Shown: in pieces, positions 7,188 through 14,580 of the stretch
How the letters are laid out: each line of letters opens with the position of its first letter
Numbering within the stretch: position 1 is the first letter of the stretch
Assembly: GCF_946151055.1 (NCBI RefSeq)
Contig: NZ_CAMGYZ010000007.1
Span: 62,001 to 126,000, forward strand
From: Bacillus sp. Marseille-Q3570
GTDB lineage: Bacteria > Bacillota > Bacilli > Bacillales > Fictibacillaceae
Direction: 5' to 3'
DNA: 64,000 nt
The notes under the pieces: generated by a model
What the model saw: only the letters and a program-made list of their open reading frames with translations
Told to the model about the DNA's origin: nothing
Database searches by the model: none
Position numbers and translations under genes: made by a program

Positions 7188-8093
7188 ATGCAAGCGCAAA
7201 CCTTGATTGAAGAAATCAACCAATTAGGTGAAGAACTCCTGAAAAAGAAAAAGCAGCTGGCAGAATTGAGGAGAGAAGTACCCGAAGAGCGGGTTGAAAA
7301 CTACAGATTCAGAAGTAAAGAAAATGATGAAGTAACACTTGAGGAATTATTTCTTGACAAGGATGAACTGATCGTCATCCACAATATGGGGAAGGGCTGT
7401 AACTATTGCACGTTATGGGCTGATGGATTTAATGGTGTCTATCATCATCTGATCGAACGGGCTGCCTTTGTTGTAAGTTCACCGGATGACCCAAGTGTTC
7501 AGGACGATATAGCAGCAGAACGCGGGTGGAGGTTCCCGATGATCTCGACGAAAGGGACCACCTTTAAGGTGGATATGGGTTATGAAAAAGATGGCTCGTA
7601 TCATCCGGGCGTTTCGACCTTCCGTAAAAACGAAAATGGTGAGATCTTTCACTATGCGAATGCACCCCTCGGGCCTGGAGATGACTTCTGTTCGGTTTGG
7701 CCATTATTCGATCTATTGCCGGGTCGTGAGGGCTCCTTCCAGCCGAACCGTAAAATCAATCAAAGATCATCACTGCAGCTGACAAACAATGTCGCAATCC
7801 AGGTGCAAAATTACCCCGCTGCTATTGAATTCTACGAGAAAATAATCGGCATGAAACCAGAAAGAACCTTGGAGAATGAAACGAAATTATCTTTCAACGG
7901 TACTAATTTTTATATGGAAAGAGCGGATGAAAACAATGTGTATTTTGAGTTTTCGACCGATGATTTTGAACGCATGAAAGAGCAGTTGTTGGACCACGGA
8001 TGTGAAATTACGAAGGAATACAATGAAAAAAGTATCATGGTTGCTGACCCCTACGGCATGAAGTTCCACCTTTTTGAGAGTAGCAATCGATAA
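7188..8093 (+). CDS. DUF899 thioredoxin-like protein fused to a glyoxalase/VOC domain
   Basis: This protein has 301 residues in two parts. Residues about 1-195 are a DUF899 (thioredoxin-fold) domain: a basic coiled start, then IVIHNMGKGCNYCTLWADGF with a CxxC at about residues 71-74, VVSSPDDPSVQDDIAAERGW, and GDDFCSVWPLFDLLPGREGS. Residues about 198-301 are a vicinal-oxygen-chelate domain (VAIQVQNYPAAIEFYEKIIG, ending in VADPYGMKFHLFE). DUF899 proteins usually stand alone at about 200-250 residues, so the fusion is unusual. It may be a redox or detoxification protein of unknown substrate. RBS AGGAGG precedes ATG 7188; a terminator follows. Confidence 0.85.
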   Translation: MQAQTLIEEINQLGEELLKKKKQLAELRREVPEERVENYRFRSKENDEVTLEELFLDKDELIVIHNMGKGCNYCTLWADGFNGVYHHLIERAAFVVSSPDDPSVQDDIAAERGWRFPMISTKGTTFKVDMGYEKDGSYHPGVSTFRKNENGEIFHYANAPLGPGDDFCSVWPLFDLLPGREGSFQPNRKINQRSSLQLTNNVAIQVQNYPAAIEFYEKIIGMKPERTLENETKLSFNGTNFYMERADENNVYFEFSTDDFERMKEQLLDHGCEITKEYNEKSIMVADPYGMKFHLFESSNR

Positions 8094-8098
8094 TAAAA

Positions 8099-8133
8099 AG
8101 GGCTGTTCAAAATTATTGGACAGCCCTGCATTT
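8099..8133 (+). terminator. Terminator of the DUF899-VOC gene
   Basis: AGGGCTGT (8099-8106) pairs with ACAGCCCT (8120-8127). The stem is strong; the T-tail (GCATTTACATTT) is imperfect. Confidence 0.7.
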
Positions 8134-8157
8134 ACATTTAATTTCTTCTATATATGG

Positions 8158-8210
8158 CCAACTAAGGCAAAGCTTACGATCATACCTGGCTTTCCTTAGT
8201 TTTCTTTATG
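8158..8210 (-). repeat. Possible decayed module B repeat (B2)
   Basis: CCAACTAAGG ... CCTGGCTTTCCTTAG ... TTTTCTTT keeps the CAACTAAGG and GGCTTT pieces of module B in minus orientation, but the palindromic arms are lost. It occupies the gap between two convergent genes. Confidence 0.35.
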
Positions 8211-8249
8211 GATTGATCAACTTTCGCTGAAATCACCAAAGCCTATCGA

Positions 8250-9911
8250 TTAAAATAAATACACTCTTGCTTCGAAAGGCTTTAGAGTTACTACTTCGCC
8301 ACTATCGTCGATCTCATCATAGTTGGTGAGTAGAAGTCCTCTGTCCGAACCAACATTTACCTCATTAAAATCAAACTTCGCTTCATCACTGGATAAGTTC
8401 GTGATGATCAGCGCTTTATGATTGTCAACGGAACGGCTATATACATAAAGCTTCGGATGCTCCGGTAAAAATAAATCATAGTTTCCGTATACAAGCACAT
8501 CGTTTTCCTTACGCACCTGGATCAATTTTTTGTAATAGGCCAAGACAGAATTCGGATCATCCTGTTGGTTCTCCACATTGATATCGGTGTAGTTCGGGTT
8601 GACCCCGATCCACGGTTTGGAATTCGAAAATCCAGCGTATTCACTTCCGTTCCATTGCATCGGTGTCCGGGAATTGTCGCGGCCTTTCGTCCAGATGACC
8701 TCCATCAATTCTTCTGAAGCTTTTCCGTTACGGATTCCCTCTTCATAAAAATTCAGCATCCCGACATCATTGTACTCCTCAATAGAATGGAATTTCACAT
8801 TCGTCATCCCGATTTCTTGGCCCTGATAGATATAAGGTGTACCTTGCATTAAAAAGTAACAGGTGGCCAAAGCTTTTGCGGATTCCTTGTGATATTTCCG
8901 ATCGTCGCCGAAACGGGACACCGAGCGGGTCTGATCATGATTTTCAAGATAAAGTGCATTCCATCCGCGATTTTCCAATCCTTTTTGCCAATCAGTCAGG
9001 ATTTTCTTAAACTGGGTCAGATCGAATGACGTGTCATTTCCTTTCTGCCAAAGTCCCATATGTTCGAACTGGAAGATCATATCGAAGTACCCGGTTTCTT
9101 CGCCGACCCAATCTTCCGCACCCTCGATTTTTACACCATTAGCTTCACCGACTGTCATGATGTCATAGTTATCAAACGTCTCTTTCTTCAATTCTTGAAG
9201 AAAGACATCGATACCTTCACGGTTCATATGACCATCGAAAGAAGGGACGTATTTTTTATTGTCGGGATTCGGCATATCAGGGAATCCGGGAACTTTTTTG
9301 ATATGGCTGATTGCATCGACACGGAAACCATCGATGCCTTTATCAAGCCACCAATTGATCATGTCGTACACTTCTTCACGGACCTTTGGATTTTCCCAAT
9401 TCAAATCAGGTTGCTTTATATCAAAGATATGCATGTAATACTCATCTGTTTTCTCATCATACTTCCATGCGGAACCGCCGAAAATCGATTCCCAATTGTT
9501 CGGTTCACGGCCATCCTTCCCCGGATGCCAAATGTAGTAATCACGATATGGGTTGTCTTTTGATTTCTGCGATTCAATGAACCATGGATGCTCATCAGAG
9601 GTATGGTTGACGACAAGGTCCATGATCAATTTCATTCCGCGTTCATGGGTCTCAGCCAATAATCGATCGAAATCCTCCATCGAGCCGAATTCATCCATGA
9701 TGTCTTTGTAGTCGCTGATATCATAGCCGTTATCGGCGTTAGGAGATTGATAGATCGGGCAAATCCAGATCACATCGATGCCAAGATCTTTCAGGTAATC
9801 CAATTTTGAAATCACGCCTTGAATATCGCCGATCCCATCGCCATTGCTGTCTTTGAAACTGCGTGGATAAATCTGATAAACAACGCTTTCTTTCCACCAT
9901 TTTTTAGCCAT
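8250..9911 (-). CDS. GH13 alpha-glucosidase / oligo-1,6-glucosidase type
   Basis: This 553-residue cytoplasmic enzyme splits glucose from the ends of short malto- or isomalto-oligosaccharides. The start WWKESVVYQIYPRSF and conserved region V QPDLNW are those of the oligo-1,6-glucosidase subfamily (GH13_31). The nucleophile lies in GFRVDAISHI (Asp near 198), the acid/base Glu in GEANG (near 256) and the transition-state Asp in ENHDQT (near 325). Asp is followed by Ala where strict alpha-1,6 enzymes have Val, which in this subfamily points to alpha-1,4 activity (inference). It is monocistronic, starts at ATG 9911 with RBS GAGGAGAG, and has a cre box within its promoter. Confidence 0.92.
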   Translation of the reverse strand: MAKKWWKESVVYQIYPRSFKDSNGDGIGDIQGVISKLDYLKDLGIDVIWICPIYQSPNADNGYDISDYKDIMDEFGSMEDFDRLLAETHERGMKLIMDLVVNHTSDEHPWFIESQKSKDNPYRDYYIWHPGKDGREPNNWESIFGGSAWKYDEKTDEYYMHIFDIKQPDLNWENPKVREEVYDMINWWLDKGIDGFRVDAISHIKKVPGFPDMPNPDNKKYVPSFDGHMNREGIDVFLQELKKETFDNYDIMTVGEANGVKIEGAEDWVGEETGYFDMIFQFEHMGLWQKGNDTSFDLTQFKKILTDWQKGLENRGWNALYLENHDQTRSVSRFGDDRKYHKESAKALATCYFLMQGTPYIYQGQEIGMTNVKFHSIEEYNDVGMLNFYEEGIRNGKASEELMEVIWTKGRDNSRTPMQWNGSEYAGFSNSKPWIGVNPNYTDINVENQQDDPNSVLAYYKKLIQVRKENDVLVYGNYDLFLPEHPKLYVYSRSVDNHKALIITNLSSDEAKFDFNEVNVGSDRGLLLTNYDEIDDSGEVVTLKPFEARVYLF

Positions 9912-9959
9912 ATATTTCTCTCCTCTAATGCTGTTTCTTTTTCTCTTATCGATCTTTAC

Positions 9960-9988
9960 AAATTAGTGCAAGCGTTTGCATTAGTCAA
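9960..9988 (-). promoter_or_regulatory. Sigma-A promoter with a cre/LacI-type operator between -35 and -10
   Basis: On the minus strand TTGACT (9983-9988) and TAATTT (9960-9965) are separated by exactly 17 nt. The spacer holds ATGCAAACGCTTGCA (9967-9981), which fits the CcpA cre consensus WTGNAANCGNWNNCW at every position and is nearly palindromic. A repressor bound there would cover the promoter core. CcpA is the most likely binder; a sugar-specific LacI-family repressor is also possible. Confidence 0.85.
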
Positions 9989-10136
9989 TATCCTTATGAT
10001 ACCTCTTTCCTTTTTGTATTGCAATGTCTTATCGGGGCTTAAATTTTCAGGGATAAAAAAAGAGGAGCTACCATACAATTTGTGGAAGTAGAGGTGAGCA
10101 GAAGCAGCAACAGATTTTTTGATTGAAGGTGAATAT

Positions 10137-11834
10137 ATGTCAGAAGAACAACGAATAAGAGAGTTGGAAGAGCGTGTCAAAAAACTTGAGCATCAATTAA
10201 GTGAGATACAAAAAGCTGAGCCACATAAAAGGATGGACCAGATGAAAGCCGTTCCACCTGTGCAAAAACGAGAAGTACCTGAAGAGGATACTCGTAAGTC
10301 TATGGATGATATTCCTCCATGGGAGCCTCAGAAAGAACCGATGGATTGGGAGCGGGTCATCGGTCAAATTTGGTTGCCGAGGATTTTTATTTTTGTCTTA
10401 TTGTTAGGGGTCATCTGGGGATTCAAGGCTGCTTCGGAAGTAGGAATCATCAATGAGTTGGTGCGTTGTATCCTCGGATTTGTAGCAGGAGTCGCTCTGA
10501 TCCTGATTGGGGAGCTGCAGATCAGAAAAGGACGAAATGCACTGGGACAGGTGCTTTTAGGTGGATCGGTAACAGTCCTCGTGGTAACAACGTTTGCTAC
10601 TCATGTCCTGTATGGATTCATCGGACTGTCGGCTGCATTCTGCATGAACCTTATTTGGATCGGACTGGGCATCTATTTCGCAATCCGTCATCGGTCAGAG
10701 GTGCTTGCCGTACTTGCGACTTTCGGTGGTTGTTTCATTCCGTTCTTATTGGACAGCAATACATCCAATACGTGGTTTTTTGTAAGTTATGAGACGATTT
10801 TCTCCATCATCATGCTAGGATTCGCATTATGGACAAAGTATTCCAAACTTCACGTCGTCGCAATGGTCCTTTTACCAGTCGTCCTTATGCTTTATCTGGT
10901 GTTTGCAATCTTACCGAATTACCCGGTTGCTAAAGGAGATCTTGGAATTTTAAGCTACGGCATGTTTTTGCAGCATCTTGCTTTACTAGGTGTATTTTTA
11001 ACTTATAAAGCGTATCCGAAAGTTCAGCAGTCTGTCTTGTTCATCAGCTTTCTAGCAAGTCTTGGTTTCATGTATCAAGGCTTCGACCGCAACAATTGGC
11101 CAACGATCTTGCTCGGAATCGCAATCGTATATCTCATTGTCTACGGATATGTCCATTTTAAAAAGCTTATCCACACCAGTACAGTGATTTTTCCGATTTT
11201 GCTGCTGAGTATGTTGTTTTATTTCATGGAGGTCTTTACAGGGCGTGAACTGGCAATCATCTTGTTGCTCCAGGGCACAGCAGCGATCTATATCGGTTTG
11301 ATCAATAAGCTCAAGGTGCAGCTTTGGAGCGGTGCTTTTGTGTATATCATCGGCCTTTTGCATACGATCACTGTACAGATTGAAGAAGTGAATTCAGCAC
11401 CGATGTACAGCTGGACTGTACTGATTGCAACATTGTGGTTGCTGACGTACCTGGCAAAGAAGGATAGGGAAATCATACCGAGAGAATCTCGAAGACTGTT
11501 ATTCGGGACAACAGCAGTCGCACTTCTTGCGTATATCAGTCAATTAAGCTATGTTTTCACAAAATATGAATCGGTGAACACTCAATATCTGACGATGACC
11601 CTCTGTTGGATCATCTATGCGGTTTGCGGAATCGTGTATGGGGTGATCCGGGACAACCAGGCGGTCCGGATCGTCGGTATCATCCTCATCTTTTTATCTT
11701 TAGGAAAATTGATTTTCATCGACTTACCGAATGTTTCGATCATCGTCCGTGCAATCCTCTTCATGATTGTCGGGGCCACAGGAGTTGTCGTTTCACGCTT
11801 CTTCTATACGAAAGACAAAAACGAGTCAGTCTGA
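10137..11834 (+). CDS. DUF2339 family polytopic membrane protein
   Basis: This 565-residue protein has a coiled-coil start (EEQRIRELEERVKKLEHQL, residues 2-20) and a charged Pro-rich linker to about residue 70. It continues with WERVIGQIWLPRIFIFVLLLG and a dozen or more membrane helices to the end. This layout matches the DUF2339 family, whose function is unknown. ATG 10137 is preferred over ATG 10119 because GAAGGTGAA sits just before it. The gene stands alone, with a weak terminator after it. Confidence 0.85.
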   Translation: MSEEQRIRELEERVKKLEHQLSEIQKAEPHKRMDQMKAVPPVQKREVPEEDTRKSMDDIPPWEPQKEPMDWERVIGQIWLPRIFIFVLLLGVIWGFKAASEVGIINELVRCILGFVAGVALILIGELQIRKGRNALGQVLLGGSVTVLVVTTFATHVLYGFIGLSAAFCMNLIWIGLGIYFAIRHRSEVLAVLATFGGCFIPFLLDSNTSNTWFFVSYETIFSIIMLGFALWTKYSKLHVVAMVLLPVVLMLYLVFAILPNYPVAKGDLGILSYGMFLQHLALLGVFLTYKAYPKVQQSVLFISFLASLGFMYQGFDRNNWPTILLGIAIVYLIVYGYVHFKKLIHTSTVIFPILLLSMLFYFMEVFTGRELAIILLLQGTAAIYIGLINKLKVQLWSGAFVYIIGLLHTITVQIEEVNSAPMYSWTVLIATLWLLTYLAKKDREIIPRESRRLLFGTTAVALLAYISQLSYVFTKYESVNTQYLTMTLCWIIYAVCGIVYGVIRDNQAVRIVGIILIFLSLGKLIFIDLPNVSIIVRAILFMIVGATGVVVSRFFYTKDKNESV

Positions 11835-11844
11835 AAAAGTTCGT

Positions 11845-11876
11845 TCCCCTCGTTCTCCATGTCGGGGGGATTTTTC
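11845..11876 (+). terminator. Probable terminator of the DUF2339 gene
   Basis: TCCCC (11845-11849) pairs with GGGGA at 11866-11870 and is followed by TTTTT. The stem is short but GC-rich. Confidence 0.5.
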
Positions 11877-11970
11877 AAGTTCTAGAAGAAATTTTATAAA
11901 GATTGATAGATATGAGCAGGCATTGGCATCTATATAGTGAGACACGAACACAGTTTGGGGATGTGAGCAT

Positions 11971-12672
11971 ATGGTTTTGGAGGAGATTGACGTTGTAGAG
12001 AGGGACGTTTCAGATCAGCAGTTGGTGGAGCGAGCTCAGCTTGGCGATGAAGAAGCATTTGGTGAACTAGTAAGACGACACCGGGCAAGTGCGTATGGAT
12101 ATGCAATTTCCGCTAGTAGAAAGCATGACCTGGCAGATGAGATCGTACAAGAAGCTTTGATTCACGCTTTCTTAAAACTAGGAAACCTGTTGGATCCTGC
12201 AAAGTTTGAAGCATGGCTCCATAGGATCGTACGTAATCAAGCTTATATGAAACTGAGAAGAGGAGGACCTTATCGAAGAGAACAGCCTGTCTCTAGTATG
12301 TTTAAAGAAACGGAGATTGATTGTTTCGATTCGATTCTCAGCCATCTTTCTCTTCGACTTGAAACCAATAATGAAATCGATCCTGAAAAGAGACTGATTA
12401 AAAAGGTGACACTTGAAGGGATTCAAGAGATGCTCCACTGTTTATCTTCCACTGAGCGGAATATATTCATCGCTTTCTTTTTCAAAGAGCTGTCACCACA
12501 AGAGATTGCTGCAATGTATGAAACGACAACGAGCAACGTCTATAACCATTTATCACGCTCCAGACGGAAGCTCCGCAGTGAACGGATTCGTGTCCGGATC
12601 GACGAGCACATCCAACTGAGACGTGAACTGGGAAAGCCGAGAAGGAAAGTGCTTGATCTTGAAAATCAATGA
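11971..12672 (+). CDS. Sigma-70 family (ECF-like) RNA polymerase sigma factor
   Basis: This 233-residue protein has sigma region 2 at about residues 15-95 (DQQLVERAQLGDEEAFGELV, DEIVQEALIHAFLKL, FEAWLHRIVRNQAY) and region 4 at about 145-210 (LSSTERNIFIAFFFKELSPQ, then a helix-turn-helix EIAAMYETTTSNVYNHLSRS). There is no sigma region 1 or 3, so it is of the ECF type or close to it. The C-terminal 25 residues are basic. RBS GGGGATGTG precedes ATG 11971. The next gene starts 11 nt after its stop and is very likely in the same transcript. No membrane anti-sigma gene is adjacent. Confidence 0.9.
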   Translation: MVLEEIDVVERDVSDQQLVERAQLGDEEAFGELVRRHRASAYGYAISASRKHDLADEIVQEALIHAFLKLGNLLDPAKFEAWLHRIVRNQAYMKLRRGGPYRREQPVSSMFKETEIDCFDSILSHLSLRLETNNEIDPEKRLIKKVTLEGIQEMLHCLSSTERNIFIAFFFKELSPQEIAAMYETTTSNVYNHLSRSRRKLRSERIRVRIDEHIQLRRELGKPRRKVLDLENQ

Positions 12673-12683
12673 GGGGTGTTTGT

Positions 12684-13670
12684 ATGGATAGTACAGTAGC
12701 AAACCTAGCATGTGAAAGCTATGAAGGGACATGGACGACGATGGCATTTGCAATTCATCGAGCCACTAGATCGAAAACGAAACTTTCATTAGTGGAGTTG
12801 ATGGGATATACCGGCTATGCATTCCGGTTGAACGTCAATGAGGAAAAGGTAGACGTGGCGGGACCCACAGCATTTGATTGGGATGCGTATAACAAAAAAG
12901 CTCTGGGGAACATCGGAGTGCGGTTCGTAAGCTATGGTACTTCAGATTTCACACCACCGACTCCTGACGAATTGACACTTGCCATAAGCAAGATTCAAGA
13001 GAGCATTGATAAAGAACAGCCCGTGATTGCATGGGATCTATTCCTTCCAGAGTTCGGGATCATTTACGGGTATGATGATGATAAAAGGGAGTTTCATGCC
13101 CGGGACGGCACAGGAAAGGACGGTCCAATCGCTTATGAGAAGCTGGGGAATGGTGAATTGAAGGAACTCTTCATCATGACGATTACGGATTATTTTGAAG
13201 TCAGTAAGGTGGAACGATTAAAAGGTGCACTAGACATCATCCTTGCTCATGCCTTGGAGAAGGAAGAAGGCTGTCCGGTGCCTATGAAGTTTCGAAACGG
13301 CTTGCAAGGATACGATGCGTGGGTGAAAGCTTTTGAAAAAGAAAAGGTTCATCCATTCGGGAACGCCTATACTATCGCTGTATTGTATGATGCGAGACGG
13401 TTCGCTGCGAAGTTTCTTAGCGATGTTCGTTCAGAGTGGCAGGATGAGAATGATTCTGTGGTTTCGTATGCTGGTATAGCTAGTGACCACTATGAGGACG
13501 TGGCTCAACTGCTTTTGGAATTCCGAAACATATTCCCGTTCCCAGAAGGTGGGGAGCCGAATGATCCAGCAAACCGCGAACGTGCGATTGGACTATTGGA
13601 AAAAGCGAAGGAGTCTGAGGAGTTGGGTATTGAAGCACTGCAGAAAATGTACGCCGAACTGGAAAGATAG
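12684..13670 (+). CDS. Uncharacterised protein paired with the sigma factor (possible BtrH-like N-terminal domain)
   Basis: This 328-residue soluble protein is co-transcribed with the sigma factor. Residues about 5-170 (NLACESYEGTWTTMAFAIHR, LMGYTGYAFRLNV, VIAWDLFLPEFGIIYGYDDD, REFHARDGTG) recall the butirosin BtrH N-terminal/papain-like fold, with a Cys near residue 9 and a DxxxxxFGI/GY pattern. This assignment is weak. Residues about 180-328 are helical, with GLQGYDAWVKAFE and a Glu-rich end. There is no signal peptide and no membrane helix. RBS GAGGGGTG supports ATG 12684 over ATG 12669. It could modulate or be controlled by the sigma factor; no function is claimed. Confidence 0.7.
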   Translation: MDSTVANLACESYEGTWTTMAFAIHRATRSKTKLSLVELMGYTGYAFRLNVNEEKVDVAGPTAFDWDAYNKKALGNIGVRFVSYGTSDFTPPTPDELTLAISKIQESIDKEQPVIAWDLFLPEFGIIYGYDDDKREFHARDGTGKDGPIAYEKLGNGELKELFIMTITDYFEVSKVERLKGALDIILAHALEKEEGCPVPMKFRNGLQGYDAWVKAFEKEKVHPFGNAYTIAVLYDARRFAAKFLSDVRSEWQDENDSVVSYAGIASDHYEDVAQLLLEFRNIFPFPEGGEPNDPANRERAIGLLEKAKESEELGIEALQKMYAELER

Positions 13671-13680
13671 ACCATGTTCA

Positions 13681-13706
13681 GAGTGGGGAGAGGTCCCCGC
13701 TCTTTT
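13681..13706 (+). terminator. Terminator of the sigma factor operon
   Basis: AGAGTGGGG (13681-13689) pairs with CCCCGCTCT (13696-13704, one G-T pair) and is followed by a T-run. Confidence 0.88.
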
Positions 13707-13753
13707 TTATCAGACTTTCACTGAGATGAAAATGTTTTATGAACGCTTCATAC

Positions 13754-13787
13754 GGTCACTCCAATGTTGAAAATTTCTAGAGTGACC
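13754..13787. repeat. 8-bp inverted repeat without a T-tail
   Basis: GGTCACTC (13754-13761) and GAGTGACC (13780-13787) are perfectly complementary across 18 nt. It is not followed by a T-run, so it is probably not a terminator. Role unknown. Confidence 0.5.
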
Positions 13788-13803
13788 AAATTAATCGGAA
13801 AGG

Positions 13804-13913
13804 GAACAGAATCCCCCCCAGAAGTGAACAGATTCTCCTCGACACTGAACCCAATTCTCTGAAAAAAGAGCACTGATTCTCCCAACAGCAGGCCGAACAT
13901 TCCTACAATCACC
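13804..13913. repeat. Degenerate tandem array, ~21-23-nt period
   Basis: Four to five imperfect units begin at about 13804, 13826, 13847, 13870 and 13892, each with a GAACAGATTCTCC-like core. The unit sequence differs from the 21-nt arrays at 3.9, 39.7 and 56.8 kb, but the period is similar. It lies in a 910-nt gene-free stretch between the sigma operon and the amidase. Confidence 0.55.
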
Positions 13914-14047
13914 ATTTTTTTTCATCTGGAATGGAGGAATGTTTCCTATTCTTCACGTATATATCCATAATGGAATGATTTACAATATTCACCTTAAATC
14001 GGAATCTCACATCATGATGTTTCTTTTTGGCTCTTTTCTAAAGAATT

Positions 14048-14476
14048 GTTGCTTTTGAGTCATTTTTAAAAAAACACCTTGTGCAAGTTGATTGGAGAGC
14101 AAGGTGCGAGACTCCTCGAAAATAAAATTCGCATTTTCTTCGTGCGATGTAACGTTGCCGAAGCTTTCCTTGTCCTGCGGGATCAGCGTGCCTACTACCT
14201 GAATAATCTCCTCACAAGGCATGCGACGAGGAAGCTCGAATCGACAGGACTTTCTTGTAGACGCAGGAGTACAAATGCTTCTGAGGTAGCAAGGCGACGA
14301 GTGGGCTCACCGCACGCCCCGCTGAGCGAGCATCCTGGAGCGGAAATCAACGACTTTTAATGAAAACTTGGCGAGACCAAGCCTTTTGTAGGTCGAGCCT
14401 TAGTTGCCCTTATACTGAAGAAAAGTATTTTATACTTTCTTCAAGTGCAAGAACAACAACGTTTGCGAAAACAACC
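14048..14476 (+). repeat. Mosaic repeat A, copy A1 (with inserted modules I and B)
   Basis: This is the longest copy of repeat A. It begins with GCTTTTGAGTC and a stem-loop CACCTTG...CAAGGTG (14075-14105), and its core runs to GGAGCGGAAATCAACGACTT (about 14336-14357). Compared with copy A2 it carries two extra blocks. Module I is 60 nt (14117-14176), flanked by TCCT on both sides. Module B (about 14361-14444) has CTTGGC...GCCAAG and an AAGAAAAGTAT/ATACTTTCTT palindrome. Apparent ORFs across it follow from its partial GC-richness and are not genes. Confidence 0.9.
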
Positions 14477-14580
14477 TTCTTTTTGCACTAATGAATGGCT
14501 CAGGCTTCGCTACTGCTAGGCTTTGCAAATTATTTTTCTTCTGAAATATAGCCATTATGGCGGAAAAGGGTGGGGTTTCT

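Noticed and set aside
9060-9563. 167-codon ORF antisense to the GH13 enzyme
   Set aside because: Opposite-strand shadow of the catalytic region; no RBS.
14079-14360. ORF inside repeat A1 (and its partner inside A2 at 18222-18491)
   Set aside because: Both start with the same residues because they translate the same repeat; the second half falls apart where modules differ. Not a gene family.
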